Assembly: GCA_051294375.1 (NCBI GenBank) | Contig: CM119269.1 | Location: forward strand, 21,561,665 to 21,625,664 | DNA length: 64,000 bases | DNA from: Paraspadella gotoi | Lineage: Eukaryota > Chaetognatha | Direction of reading: 5' to 3' | Shown: one piece after another, positions 19,317 to 31,713 of the stretch | Layout: each line of letters starts with the position of its first letter | Position numbering within the stretch: position 1 is the first letter of the stretch | Position numbers and translations under genes: made by a program | The notes under the pieces: generated by a model | What the model saw: the letters and a program-made list of their open reading frames with translations, nothing else | What the model was told of the DNA's origin: nothing | Databases searched by the model: none

Positions 19317-19320
19317 TGTT
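19150..19320. repeat. (ATC)n and (GAC)n arrays
   Basis: CATCATCATC runs at 19175-19200 and 19229-19255, then a pure (GAC)n at 19277-19316. Frames through these arrays (poly-His, Asp, Ile) are artefacts. Confidence 0.85.
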
Positions 19321-19384
19321 TATGAGACCGAATCTCCTTAGTCATCAAGTAAACCTACTTTGCATTTTGAATGTTCCCTCGAGA

Positions 19385-19507
19385 CAAAAGCGAGAGTGAG
19401 AGAGAGACAGAGAGAGAGAGCGAGCGCTCCCGTCGGAGACAAGATTTTTACCATGTGAAGGCGCTAAAAGGAGGGCTGAGAGAGAGAGAGAGAAGAGAGA
19501 GAGAGAC

Positions 19508-19564
<57 letters not shown>

Positions 19565-19566
19565 GA
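19385..19566 (+). repeat. (GA)n microsatellite
   Basis: Interrupted GAGAGA tract of about 180 bp, with CGAGCGCTCCCGTCGG inside. Confidence 0.9.
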
Positions 19567-20152
19567 GATTTTTTAAAAATTTGATTAGACAAACAATGCA
19601 TCATTAGTCTTCTTGTTTGCGAATTAAAAACCTGTTACAATGATTTTTAGAGAGGAAAGAAAAAAGATAAGATACGACATAAATCACAGATGATTAATTT
19701 TAGGTGCGTCTTTAACTATTTCTTTGATTTTATGTCGCAATCACGTCAAATGTCCAAAAATTAGACCGAAAAAGAAACCCGCTCACCACTGACCTAATGT
19801 CTTAATGTACAATTTTCAAATGTACATGTAAATATATAAAAAACGTTTTTTTATAATGCTTAAAGGGGAAAAAGAGCGATTATCTTAAACTTTATATAGA
19901 TTGAGCAAGCAAAAAATTTTTTTTTTTATCTTTGAAGATTTTTTTTGGAATTAGTTCTGAATAGAATTTAATGTAATTAGCAGGCCTCGAAGAAAATAAT
20001 TATCCTCCCTCAAAGACGAAAAGAGAAAATAAAAGAAAATTAAAAAAATATATATTCTATAAATATTAATCTCACGTAGGTTCGTAAGTTCAGATTTTCA
20101 AAACTTTTGCCATCGTTACATTTTTACTTTTTTAAGACGACCTACGTTACGA
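19567..20152. other. AT-rich DNA, nothing recognised
   Basis: No splice-bounded frame, no RNA gene. Homopolymer-rich. Confidence 0.4.
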
Positions 20153-20330
20153 TACCAAGTGGCGCTGATCACGGACTCGTTAATCCTAAACCTAACGTTC
20201 CGGGTTCTATCCCTGAAAGGGGCGAGTCCAGAATGACCTGCTTGCACGCCTAAAGAGAGAAAGATAGTGAGAGAAAAAGAGAAAGAGAGATAGACCTCGC
20301 CCCTGCTCAATGCTCATCCCTAGTCGTGTC
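20153..20330 (+). mobile_element. tRNA-derived SINE-like element
   Basis: AAGTGGCGCTGATCACGGAC resembles a box A region, and GGTTCTATCCC (20203-20213) is a near-consensus box B (GGTTCGAnTCC), spaced as in a tRNA. A tRNA-unrelated tail with GA-rich and CTCGCCCCTGCTCAATG sequence follows. It does not fold as a full functional tRNA that I can see. Confidence 0.5.
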
Positions 20331-21030
20331 TCTCTCATTGCCACTCCGTCTTATTATCCTTTTCTTCCGAAAATATTTTAATTTGATTAACTGCGATCCG
20401 AAATTTGAAATTTAAATCTTCTAATGACAACACTTGTTGTTTCAAGACCCTTTGCTGTTGGATAATTTAGAGTGTAAAAAAAAAGAAATTTACATTAAAA
20501 AAAAGAAAAAAAAACTTATCTGAACTTCGGTTCCTGCAGTTTTCAAATTTGTTTCGAATTTATCTTTTCTTTGCGTTAGTAGCATTAAATAAGAAGAAAA
20601 TTTGTATTTTTTACAGAAAACGAATTTGTTTAATTTACAATAAAAAAATTCATGTTTCGAAAGTGTGAGATTTAAGCATTAAAGAAAGGCTGATGAATCT
20701 AACACTTTAGTTTTTTATTGTACATGAAATAAATTTGTTGTCTGTAAACAATACAAATTTTTTTCTTCTTCGAAGCTTTCAATCTTTATTTAATTTTTAA
20801 ATTATTTCATCAACTCACAAGTCACAACATCGGTTCATTCAAATTTCACAAAACGCTTAAAAAGTCGTCTTGTTTGTCTTTCGGTGATAATAAAAATCCC
20901 AAAAATCACGAAACGAAGTCACCAACTGATGTGATGCAATGAAAAAACTTCCGGGACAAAAAAATAGTCGTTTGAAATTGGGGATAATCTTTTTGATTGT
21001 AAGAACCATTCGTAATAAATACGTACCTTT
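20331..21030. other. AT-rich DNA, nothing recognised
   Basis: AT-rich with many A/T homopolymers. No gene, no RNA, no repeat matched elsewhere in the window. Confidence 0.4.
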
Positions 21031-21031
21031 G

Positions 21032-21137
<106 letters not shown>

Positions 21138-21179
21138 ACTTTTTTTATTCATCTAATCATTCATTAGTTGCGCCGCGTG

Positions 21180-22080
21180 TACTAGTGAAGCAACTCTATA
21201 AGTCACTTTTAGAGTCACTTATCGGTCGGTCGGTGGGTCTGTTGGTCTGTCGGTCGGTAAGTCTTTCCGTCAGTCTGTTCATATAGAATTCGCCTATAGT
21301 TTGGTTGCTCATTTGTTAAGACAAAAAAAACCTCAAATCAGAAATCTAAGTGACTGCTAGCGCCGCCTTTAGGAAATCATAAGGAATAAAAGACGGAATT
21401 TCGATGCAATACATGTCATAAATACATGGGCTAAGAAAGTTTTTGAGTCATGTCATGTAATATCATATGATCAAAAAGAATTACATATGAAAATAAAGTC
21501 ACTGCGGCGCAACACATTGGAATTACCGTTCTTATTTACTAATTCATTCATTTTTTTTATTTATTAAATGATTATTTTCTTCGTCCTTTTTTCATTCAAT
21601 GGTTTATTCATTCATTCATTCATCTATTCATTCTTTCATTCATTCACTCATTCAATGTATTCAATCCTTCATCCATCCATCCGTCCATCCGTCCATCCGT
21701 CCATCCGTCCATCCCTAACTTTCTTCACTTCCCTATTTCCCTCTTTTTCCGATTTTGAAATCTTAATTGGATCAATCGATGTTTTTCATTCAGCAGCTGA
21801 GATCCAACGACAGTTTTCCTTTTCTTCTTCCGAGGTCATCGCGTCTTTGATACTCTCCCGTTTCCCTGGCAACCGTTTTCATAACCGTTTCAAGTTTAAA
21901 TCTATATCTATTATTTCGGTGTTTCTTTTTTTTATTTCTTTATTTTTAATTTTTTTCCTTTTTTTGAAATTTCTTCATCATTTTTGGGTCATTACAGATA
22001 TTTGGCCACGTTGCCTATATTTATTTATTTCTTTTTTTTTGGGTTTATTTTTTAAGTTTTTAAACATTTTTTTCGCGTAA
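21180..22080. other. (CGGT)n, (ATTC)n and (CATCCGTC)n tracts in AT-rich DNA
   Basis: TCGGTCGGTCGGTGGG at 21222, ATTC repeats 21600-21660, CCATCCGTCCATCCGTC at 21674-21715. Frames here are T-rich and unconvincing. Confidence 0.5.
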
Positions 22081-22109
22081 TTTTCCGTGGCCTAATCCAA
22101 GAACTGAAA

Positions 22110-22650
<541 letters not shown>

Positions 22651-22800
22651 AACTCTCAACAAGTTGCATCATCGAAAGCGATTTGTTTTTTTCCAAAATC
22701 CACGTTTTCTTCGATTTCTGATTCTCATATTCGATTTTGTTTTGTTTATTTATTTTGTTTTCAAACGTAAACAAAAGCAAAAAAAAAAACGGAACCAAAA

Positions 22801-22861
22801 ATGTCTGGCGACAAATCTCGATCTAAGATCCCGACACAACTCAAGGTCGGATCTAAAAAAG
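22801..22861 (+). CDS. SRCIN1-like candidate first coding exon
   Basis: ATG in context CCAAAAATGT, 20 codons MSGDKSRSKIPTQLKVGSKK plus one base, donor AAAAAG|GTATTA at 22862 (phase 1). Exon 2 begins with exactly the two bases needed (G+GC, Gly). The basic Ser/Lys-rich peptide is plausible as a short N-terminus, but the family usually has a longer one. Another exon could intervene: a coding-like MEEKVDGRRSQRPRSRASNR frame at 23732-23791 ends in the wrong phase for exon 2. Confidence 0.5.
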
Positions 22862-22924
22862 GTATTAGTTCTAGGCTCTATTTTCCGAAAGCGCTCAATT
22901 TCTGTTTCTAATACCTGAACATAA

Positions 22925-23595
22925 TTTTAACCTTAATGTAAAAACTTTTAATTATTTTGGTTTAAAATTAAAAGAGAAAACAAAGATTTTGTTTATTTAC
23001 AAACGAGTTTTATTGATAATCGGATATGTTTGACTATTTTTGTAGCCTTGAGCTGAAAAGCTATATAAGTAATTTTTTATCTATTGAAAGTATACTTAAA
23101 AATGTATAAATCTTAGTTTGAGTGCGGCTACCCCATTTAAGCTGTTTTTTTCAGGTAAAAATAATTTTTAGTCTCATTTGCAAATTTATGTCGATCCATA
23201 TCATTTGAACAAAAGTTTTTACGGGTTTTGTTGAGAAAAATATAATTATAGTAATTAAACAAAACTCTTGTTGTACTTTTCAGACGGACAACGCCTAAAG
23301 CATAAAAAATAGTAAAACTTATTTTGTATTTATTGTTTATAATTAAAAACAAACTTTGTTTTCTCTCCTAAAATCTTTTATAACTCTATTCTCTTTATTT
23401 AAATGCTGAATACAATCTTTAATTTTAACCTTTATTCTAATCCTTAACCCTAATCCCTAATATGAAATTTGAAAATAAATTTCATTCCGAATTTAACTTG
23501 AAATAGAGCGCTTTCGTAAAAGATGGCAAGGTTGTGATTGTAATTGTGATTGTAATCATTTAATCAAATGAGTCCGAATGATTATTTGATCAAGA
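22925..23595. other. Intron-1 AT-rich DNA
   Basis: AT-rich, with degenerate TTAACCCTAATCCCTAAT near 23440-23465 and GTGATTGTAATTGTGATTG near 23535. No exon seen. Confidence 0.4.
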
Positions 23596-23599
23596 GGCG

Positions 23600-23603
23600 A
23601 TGT

Positions 23604-23638
<35 letters not shown>

Positions 23639-24100
23639 CTTTTCTCTCTCTCTCTCTCTCTCCACTTTCTCTTCTTCTCTCTCTCTCTTCTTCTCTCTCT
23701 CTTCATCTCTTCTCCTTCCTTCAAAACGATGGAAGAGAAAGTCGATGGGCGTCGGTCTCAGCGACCGCGCAGCCGGGCCAGTAATAGGGTAGGGGAGGGG
23801 AACGGTAAGGAGAGAGAGAGAGAGAGAGAGAGGAGAGAAGAAGAGATGAGAGAGAGAAAGAGAGATAGAGAGAGAGGAGAGGAGAGAGAGGAAGACTGAG
23901 GGGGAAAAGCGCACGCGCAATATGTGGGCGGCCTTAGTTTCCGCTTTGTCTTAAATAGTCCCTAATTGTTTCTTCGGCGACGAGGGAGAAAGGAAGAGAG
24001 ACGAGCAGGAGAGAAAAGAGAGACGAGAGATGAGGGGAGAGAGAGGAGAGAGAGACGAGAGAAAGAGAGAGAGAGAAGAGATGAGAGAGAGTAGAAGAGT
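23600..24100. repeat. (CT)n then (GA)n tracts facing each other
   Basis: (CT)n at 23602-23720 is followed by a CpG-rich 90-bp segment (GGCGTCGGTCTCAGCGACCG and onward), then (GA)n at 23815-23890 and again 23993-24090. The opposed CT/GA arms could form a hairpin. The CpG-rich segment carries the frame MEEKVDGRRSQRPRSRASNR. Confidence 0.6.
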
Positions 24101-24244
24101 ACAGGGTAATTTCCATCTTTTTTTATTTTTAGTTTTCTCTCCCTTTGAGGAGACAATTTTTTAGTATGTTAATTTTTTCATCTATTCTCTTATACCGGCC
24201 GAAAATTGTCTTTGATTTTCTTAACATGAATTATGTTTTTCGTC

Positions 24245-24912
24245 GATCGATAGTTCTTCACTTTTGTCGGTCCGTCCGGCTCCGCCCTCTCATCTTTTTG
24301 TCGCGGCATTCTCTTATTATCTTCAGAACATCAAATTATGATAAATTAATGCAAAAAAAAACGATGTCCGGTCCGTCCGTCCGTCCGTCCGTCCGTCCGT
24401 CCGTCCGTCCCAACACCAATTACTCGTGATTTGAATGGATGGATGAATGAAATTCTTGTTGTGGGCAGGGAAGAGATGTGATTTTGAGCTGGATATGAAG
24501 TTTCGATGGAATCGCCAGTAGGAAATGAGTTTAAATGGAAACAAAAAAAAAAATTCCACTATTTGACACAATAGGTGGAGGGCGATCTCGCTGACTAACA
24601 TCTTGGTAGAAAAATGCCTCAGTGATTAAACTGGAAATAAGAACCTGTTTCACTTATTGATATGCTTCTTTTTTCTTTTTATTTTAAAGTCAACTGAATT
24701 TCATTAATTAATCATATTTATGTTCAACTCTACTCTCCGTAACTTAATCAACAATATTGTAATTAATCAAGTTCGATTAATCAATCAAAACAAACATTTC
24801 GGATCAAATTAATTAATTAATTGCCTAATTAATTAAATAATTAACTTGAAGAAATTAATTAAATAATTAATTAATGATCGTGGGCAGATCCCACATTGTT
24901 TGCTCAAACTTG
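24245..24912 (+). mobile_element. FamC element, copy B (TTAA-rich interior)
   Basis: Shares CACTTTTGTCGGTCCGTCCG, ATGATAAATTAATGCAAAAA, (CCGT)n, TTTTGAGCTGGATATGAAG and the end GGCAGATCCCACATTGTTTG CTCAAACTT with copy A. The interior minisatellite of copy A is replaced by AATTAATTAATT repeats. The left terminal hairpin is missing. Confidence 0.7.
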
Positions 24913-25655
24913 TTCTATATAGATTGGTTTTTTATTCACTCTACAGTAAATCATGAATTTTAGATACATTCTCATATGTTTATTATTAAAGCTACTGGTT
25001 AGCACTTTCAAGAAAATGTCATTCATTCTTGGATTATTTTTCTTAGTTCGTCTCTGGAGAATTTTTAACTTCCTTTTTTTAAAATTTTTAAAGTTTTTCT
25101 CTTTTAAGCGTAAAGTTCTTTCGAGCATCACTTTAAATTTGCATCTCGATACTATCATTTTTTATTTTAAAATTATATCCAGGGGACACTATTTTTCGTT
25201 AATCACTAAAATGATTATTGTTTACAAAAACAAAAAATCAAAACTAAAAACAACTAAAATCAAAATGTTAAAATTCTACCAATCATAGACCTTCGTATAG
25301 AAAATACGCATCTGAAACTCCCGAAAAAATAATACTTTTTGACATTTATAAAATCTATTGACAAACGGGGTTAAATTTAAACATAGTTTAATTATCGTGC
25401 TTATGTTTTTTTCTCTTCCCACGAAGCGTCCAATTTTCTACTCATCTTAATTTCTTTTTTTTTTTTTTTTACTTTTTTCTTTTCTTATCTTTTCTCTCTC
25501 TTTCGAACCGGTTAAACTAAAAAACCGTTTCCCGTTACCAATTTAGTCAAAAGAACGAAACAGCTCTCGAAGGAGACAGTTTTGTTTAAAGAATTAGATT
25601 TTTAACAAAACAAAATACGAAAACAGTTTACACACAGCGTGGGAACAACTCCTGT

Positions 25656-25749
<94 letters not shown>

Positions 25750-26507
25750 GTTCTCTTAAACGGAAAAAACTCAAAAAATTTCAATATTTTCCATTTTTAT
25801 TTTAGCTCAAAAATTATTGGGTTTTAACCGGAAGAAGTGAAAAAGAAAGAGAGAAAGAAATTTTTTTTACGAGAAAAATAAAAAAAAATTTGGGAAAATA
25901 AACGATAATAATATTGAAAAGAATGAAGGAGACGAATCTGAAGCGTCGCGTTGCAAGTTGGTCTCATCTCAACAGGTGGTTTATTGTTATTGTAGAATGA
26001 GAATTAGTTAAATATCGTAATATACAAACAAAATTTTTTAAAAATCCTTTTCATATCGTTTTTTTCTCTTTCGGTTGTTCCGCTCGCTTAGGGTGTCTTT
26101 CTACGACGAAAAATGTAAGTTGTTTTATAGATTGGGAATTTTTATATGTTGTATGAAAAATTGCAAGATTACTTGTTTTACTAAATTAGACTATAAAATT
26201 TTAAAATAAATGTAAAAAATTAATAAATTTCCTTATATATTAGATTTAATTATATTCTTTATTCTTTTATAACGTAATGGGGGGAGGGATGTTAGTGTTG
26301 CCTTCTGAAAATAGAGGGAGTATCTATACAACACAAAGTTAAAAGTTACTTTCTGCAATAGTTTTGTAATTAGACATCATTCTTGTTAAGAAGTCATTTA
26401 TTGAGAATTTCAAAATATCTAAAAGTCTGAACAGAAAGGGGTGGAGAGGATAATTTGTTATGGGATTAAGGTTATTTATGATTCGTTATTGTTGAGGGTA
26501 AAGACTA
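24913..26507. other. Intron-1 AT-rich DNA with (CT)42
   Basis: A pure (CT)n of about 84 bp lies at 25660-25746. The rest is AT-rich with no splice-bounded coding frame; an AT-biased frame on each strand around 24904-25288 is not convincing. Confidence 0.5.
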
Positions 26508-27451
26508 CCATGATGGAAAAAAAAGTGTCGCGGTTACTTTCCAGTTATTTTTTGGCATCTTAATGTAAGAATCGAAAAATAAAATTTAGATATTAAGAAA
26601 CTTTAGCCTTTTGTGATTCATATAAGCTGTATCTCATTTATATATGACAAAAAATACAAGAGTTCCATGTAAAAGAAAATGCGTTGATCAAAAAAATGCT
26701 TCCTTCATTTTTATCTTTTTTATATTTATACTTTTTATTTATACTCATTTCCGGTTATTTTTTATTATTTTTTTAGTTTAACCAATACTATTAAAAATCC
26801 CTGCCTTTTCTCAGTCTTATGTCAAATGATTATTGCATCATCTCCATTAGGATAGATTCAGGGATGAATCTTAATTCATATGTCATAAAAAATAATATTA
26901 AAAATACATTGATGCTGTAGATGTTACAGAATATTATTTTTAAATTGTAAAGTATCAATAAAAGTTATAAGGTTCCGGGTAACCTTTCTGTAAGCAAAGT
27001 TATCATTTTTATTAACTATTATCAGAATCAAGTATCAAACAAGTCCAAAAATAAAAAAATAAAGATTTTGTTGAAGTGAAAGATAATGAATTATCACATT
27101 ATGCAGTAACAACTCAAGCCTGGTTTACTTTATAGGGGATCAATCTTTTTCACTGCTTGCTAAGGACCATTTTTTACCCCAAATCTGATAAAAACTATCA
27201 TGTCAGAGATATAATTTTAACAATAATATGTTTAGTTCTCTTAATCAAAAAGAAGTGAAAACAGTTAGAGACAACCTCTTTTTGAAGTATTTGAATGCAT
27301 TGAATAATTTAATGCTGTTGAGAAATAATCATTTTATTCAGTTTTAGGGAGGTTATATTACCTATTAAAACTTATTTTTAGCCAAAAAATATATTTGACA
27401 ATAAAATTAACTGGCTTTTCCAAACCGCGACACTTTTTTTTTCCATCATGA
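26508..27451. mobile_element. 944-bp TIR element, Tc1/mariner-like, non-autonomous
   Basis: Left end CCATGATGGAAAAAAAAGTG then TCGCGGTT (26508-26535). Right end AACCGCGACAC then TTTTTTTTTCCATCATGA (27424-27451) is its reverse complement over about 27 bp with one indel and one mismatch. Both ends are flanked by TA (26506-26507 and 27452-27453), the Tc1/mariner target duplication. No frame of 60 codons inside, so it needs a transposase in trans. It sits in intron 1 of the SRCIN1-like gene. Confidence 0.75.
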
Positions 27452-27726
27452 TACAAAGTCGAATTGTATATTTTCATAGGGATACATACCGGGGAAAGCT
27501 GTTTAAAGAAAGGGGCGGCCTTATATATTAGATGTAAATTTAATAGTCTTGTGTGTATATGTGTAATATATGTTTAATATGTATATATATATATATATTC
27601 ATTCGGTCGGTCGGTCTCTGACATCCAAAACGTAATCCTTTATTGAAGAACGATTTTTTTTTTGTTGAAACAATTTTTCCAGTTTCTCTTTTGTTTTATT
27701 TGCTCTCAATATTTTTTCCATACCCC

Positions 27727-27845
27727 CCTCTCTCTCTCTCTCTCTCTCATCTCTTCTCGTCCTCTCGTCTTCATCTCATACAAATCTCTCTGACTCGCTC
27801 TCTCTCTCTTCGTCCTGTTGCCTCTCTCTCTCTCTCCCACTCTTT
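27727..27845 (+). repeat. (CT)n tract serving as polypyrimidine tract
   Basis: Interrupted CTCTCT immediately upstream of the exon-2 acceptor, ending CTCCTTCGTTTCCAG. It extends the normal pyrimidine tract. Confidence 0.7.
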
Positions 27846-27866
27846 CCCTCCCTCCTTCGTTTCCAG

Positions 27867-28065
27867 GCACCGTCTACCTGTTGCTAGGCAACCAATGCAA
27901 AAAAGCGATAATGCCCAATCAAATTACATCCCTCATAACCATCCGGGCCCTCTTCGTTCGCGCTTTTCCCGATCAACTCAGCCTGACTTACCTCGAACAG
28001 CCGAACGTCGCCATCTATTTTCACGATCAGGCCAAGGACGTCTTTAGGGAGTTGGAGAACTTGGG
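27867..28065 (+). CDS. SRCIN1-like exon 2: conserved N-terminal region
   Basis: Acceptor CGTTTCCAG (27866), donor TTGG|GTAAGT (28066). Two bases, 65 codons, two bases. The peptide runs from TVYLLLGNQCKKAIMPNQIT through LFVRAFPDQLSLTYLEQPNV to FHDQAKDVFRELENL. The RALFVRAFP core and the YI/YF-x-D...Y/F-x-EL block are the family hallmark. The peptide MPLSLSP... in another frame is a shadow. Confidence 0.9.
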
Positions 28066-28565
28066 GTAAGTGTTGGAATGGTTTAGAGGTAAGGCTTGAT
28101 TTGAGAATTTAGGCAGTGAGGTTGGTGAGTTTAGGGTAAGGTTCTATTCGGGTTAATAATTCTGAGGTGAGTGAAAAACAATTAGAAAAGTTAGTTGAAG
28201 AGTTTGAGAAATTCAAGTCAGTTTTTAGAATTATCAAGTGTCTGGGATGCTTTTAAAAACTAGTAAGTTAACAAAATTTAAATATTTAGGATAAGTTTTA
28301 AAAGTGTGGTTGAACAGTTTGAAAACTGAATTTAAATGAGTTATAAAAAGTCGAATGATTCGGCGAAAAACTAACAAATGTCAATTTACCCATAATTAAC
28401 GTGAATTTAAAAAAAATATTATTTATTAATATTTCAAATAAAATCCTTCTCTTTCCAAAATCGACTCAACGCATTTTTTAAATTTAATAAAAGTTCCGAG
28501 TTTTTATTAGTTTTAAGAAAATTTTAATTAGATTAGGACGAGCGTGAGGACGGTTATTTATAAAA

Positions 28566-28633
<68 letters not shown>

Positions 28634-28812
28634 AACCTGTTCCTCCTCCGCATCATCGAACATCGACAACAACAACAACCACTACAACGACAACAACAAC
28701 GATCGTCTCGCTTCAACGAATTCCAAACATCAGAATCAAAACACATCTTTTCTTTTCTTTTCTTTTCTTTTCTTTTCTTTTCTTTTCTTTTCTTTTCTTT
28801 TCTTTTCTTTTC

Positions 28813-28843
<31 letters not shown>

Positions 28844-29777
28844 CTTTTCTTTTTTTTTATTTTCTTTCTTTCTTTCCTTTTCTTTTTTTTTCTTTTATTT
28901 TATTTTCTTTCTTTTCCTTCTTTTTTATTTTCTTTTCTTTTCTTTCTTTCATTTTCTTTTCTTTCTTATTTATTTTCTTTTCTTTCATTTCTTTTCTTTC
29001 TTTCCTTTGATTTTCTTTTCTTTCTTTTTTCTTTATTTCTTTTCTTTGATGTTTTTTCTTTTCTTTTTTTTCTTTTCTTTGATTTTCCTTTCTTTCTTTT
29101 TTTTCCTTTCTTTCCTTTTCTTTTCTTTTCTTTTCTTTTCTTTTCTTTTCTTTTTTTTTCTCTTTTCTTTTCTTTTCTTTTCTTTTCTTTTATTTCATTT
29201 TTATTTTATTTTCTTTCTTTCTTTCCTTTTCTTTTTTTTCTTTTCTTTTCTTTTTTTTCTTTTCTATAATTTTCAAACATTGATTTTACTTTTAAAAAAA
29301 ATTTGTTTTATACGAAATCAATGAAGCGTCGAGTTTTTTTCTTGTTTATGCTTTTCTTTCTTTGTTTGTTCTTTCGTTCTTTCTTTAATTCAACTTTCTT
29401 TCATTCATTCTTTCTTTTTTTTCACTTCTATCTTTCTATTTTTTTCCCATTCTATCTTTCTTTCAACGCAAAATACAGACTGTCAAAGATCCCAGACCTT
29501 TGAGATTCTTCGCTCCGACCAAAATCGGTTCTGGGAAATCGTCTTGGGAGAAAAGAAAGGATTTAGAAGAAAGATATCGCCTGACTTTGACTGGACATGT
29601 GAAAAGTTTACTTCACTTTCAGTTTGTTAGTTATTTTAAAAGTACAATTACGCACTAACGCTGAATATTTTTGACCAAAGTCAGGGCCAACGTATAAATA
29701 GTCAAAATAGTTTTATAATTTGACTCAATTTGATTATCATCATCATTAAACCTTTTTATTAACCTTTTTCTCTCCAG
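28066..29777 (+). repeat. Intron 2: (GAC)n and 500-bp (TCTTT)n tract
   Basis: (GAC)22 at 28566-28632, CAACAA-rich sequence to 28720, then a pyrimidine tract 28744-29265 built of TTTTC/TTTC units with slow drift, then TTTC runs to 29465. All long frames here are artefacts. Confidence 0.85.
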
Positions 29778-29862
29778 CGAATTGAGAGACAAAAGCATCT
29801 TGAAAGTTTTCGAGACGAACGAAGAAGGAATTCCAATTCGATCCGGAAATGAAATACATAAG
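29778..29862 (+). CDS. SRCIN1-like exon 3
   Basis: Acceptor TTTTTCTCTCCAG (29777), donor CATAAG|GTACAA (29863). One base completes Gly, then 28 codons: ELRDKSILKVFETNEEG then IPIRSGNEIHK. RD-x-S-x-LKV-(F/Y) continues the family domain (RDRS-x-LK(V/I)Y). Phase 0 end. Confidence 0.85.
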
Positions 29863-30349
29863 GTACAATGAATAGTACAATAAATAGTTAATACTGTACT
29901 TGCAAAAGGGCATACAAATAAAAACAGAAATCGTATGAATTCAAAATTTAAAATATTATATTGAATAAAGTAAGAGAGAATCAAAAAAAGAGAAACACAG
30001 CATGAATTAAAATATATTCTTTAGAAATTGTATTAACATTTTTATACAAATTGTATCTATTGTTAAAATGATTGTTATTATATATGAAAGTAAAATTCAT
30101 TCCAGTTTTTATCGTTTCTGAATAATTTTTCGGTTGGTTTTAAAAGATCCGTATTTTATTCTATTCTTTCTTTCTCTTCTTTTCCTTCAATTTTCAACTT
30201 TCCTCTGTACCTTTTTTTTTCTCCTTTTTTTCTCTCCCCCCACTTTCCTCTTTGTCTTCTTTTTCCTCTCCTTTCTTCATTTTCTTATTTCTTATTTTCC
30301 CTCCCTTCCATCTCCTTCCCCTCCTCCCCCCTTCCTCCACGTCCAACAG
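29863..30349 (+). other. Intron 3, AT-rich then pyrimidine-rich
   Basis: Ends in a 150-bp CT/TTCC-rich tract and acceptor CACGTCCAACAG. Nothing else seen. Confidence 0.6.
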
Positions 30350-30673
30350 CAAATGGACAGCACAGGTGCCTCCAAATTCGGCATCCAACCCAACTCCTCC
30401 ACCTCCTCCACCTCCTCTTCATCCCGCGCATCCAAATCTCGACCCTCGATGGTCACAGCCTCAGTGCCACCGGTGGCCACAACGTTCGGCTCCAGTTCCG
30501 GGATGAGTTCCGGTTCCGGGACGCCGATGTCCACGCCGCTGCCGCCACCGATGTCGTCGCAGCTCCCGCTGCAGAGCCAGCTGTCGATGCCGCTGCCGCC
30601 GCCGCCGTCTTATTCCACCGTCATGTCGTCGCAGGGAAATTTGGTTCCGGCGGCAGCAGCGACTATTCTCTCG
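30350..30673 (+). CDS. SRCIN1-like exon 4: Ser/Pro-rich linker
   Basis: 108 codons, phase 0/0. Donor CTCTCG|GTGAGA (30674), with (GA)n directly after. Sequence QMDSTGASKFGIQPNSSTSS, then SRASKSRPSMVTASVPPVAT, then TPMSTPLPPPMSSQLPLQSQ. Disordered, Ser/Pro/Met-rich, GC-rich with CpG, consistent with the linker after the conserved domain. The exact 3' end could shift by a few codons because GTGAGAGAGA repeats. Confidence 0.7.
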
Positions 30674-30734
30674 GTGAGAGAGAGACGAGGAGAGAGAGAG
30701 ATGAGAGAGAGAGGAGAGAGAGAGAGAGAGAATC

Positions 30735-30762
<28 letters not shown>
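30674..30762 (+). repeat. (GA)n at the start of intron 4
   Basis: Begins inside the donor site itself (GTGAGAGAGAG). Array-length changes here touch the 5' splice site. Confidence 0.8.
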
Positions 30763-30765
<3 letters not shown>

Positions 30766-31084
30766 TGATAATGATACTGACAAATGATGACGTGGAAAAT
30801 GAAAATTACAGTAAAAATGACGGTGAAGATGACAATGACAATGACATATGAGGACAGTCACAATAAAAAGTAAAATAAAAATGATGTCCATTGTCCAACA
30901 AGGGTCACATCGAGTTAATGACAACAATAATTCAAGTTTTAGAATGTCAAAACTATTTGTGATGCAGTTGGCACTAGCCATACATTGCATCATGAATATG
31001 TCGATGATAAAATCCAGATTCATGATAATGATGATATTATTTCAATGATATTATATCAACACTGAAGATGATGATGAAAATTTT

Positions 31085-31578
31085 AACACTGATGAGAGAA
31101 TTAAAGTTAAAAGTGATAGCCATAGCAGAATTAAAGTTAAAAGTGATAGCCATAGCAGAATTAAAGTTAAAAGTGATAGCTATAGCAGAATATAAGTTAA
31201 AAATGATAGCCATAGCAGAATTAAAGTTAAAAGTGATTGCCATAGCAGAATTAAAGTTAAAAGTGATAGCCATAGAAGAATTAAAGTTAAAAGTGATAGC
31301 CACAGCAGAATTAAAGTTAAAAGTGATAGCCTTAGCAGAATTTAAGTTAAAAATGATAGCCATAGCAGAATTAAAGTTAAAAGTGATAGCCATAGCAGAA
31401 TTAAAGTTAAAAGTGATAGCCATAGTAGAATTAAAGTTAAAAGTGATAGCCATAGCAGAATTAAAGTTAAAAGTGATAGCCATAGCAGAATTAAAGTTAA
31501 AAGTGATAGCCATAACAGAATTAAAGTTAAAAGTGATAGCCATAGCAGAATTAAAGTTAAAAATGATAGCCATAGCCA
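31085..31578 (+). repeat. 30-bp minisatellite ATAGCAGAATTAAAGTTAAA AGTGATAGCC
   Basis: About 16 head-to-tail units in intron 4 with few substitutions. Because 30 is divisible by three and the unit lacks stops in several frames, 180-190-codon frames appear on both strands (repeating AELKLKVIAI or NFNSAMAITF). Units abut with no unique spacers, so this is not a CRISPR array. Confidence 0.95.
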
Positions 31579-31713
31579 CAAAAATGACAATGACGTCCTT
31601 ACTGACAATAAAGACGAGCATATCATAAAGAGAATGACAGAAAAGGTGACAACGACGACGATGACAAAGTCAATCATGATGACATCTACCAACGACGCCA
31701 TCTTTCCCAACAG

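Noticed and set aside
28544-29324. 241- and 105-codon frames rich in Phe/Ser/Leu
   Set aside because: They lie in the (GAC)n and (TCTTT)n tract of intron 2 of the SRCIN1-like gene.
31037-31710. Repeated AELKLKVIAI/NFNSAMAITF proteins, and the idea of a CRISPR array
   Set aside because: Direct 30-bp tandem units with no unique spacers, in an intron of an animal gene.
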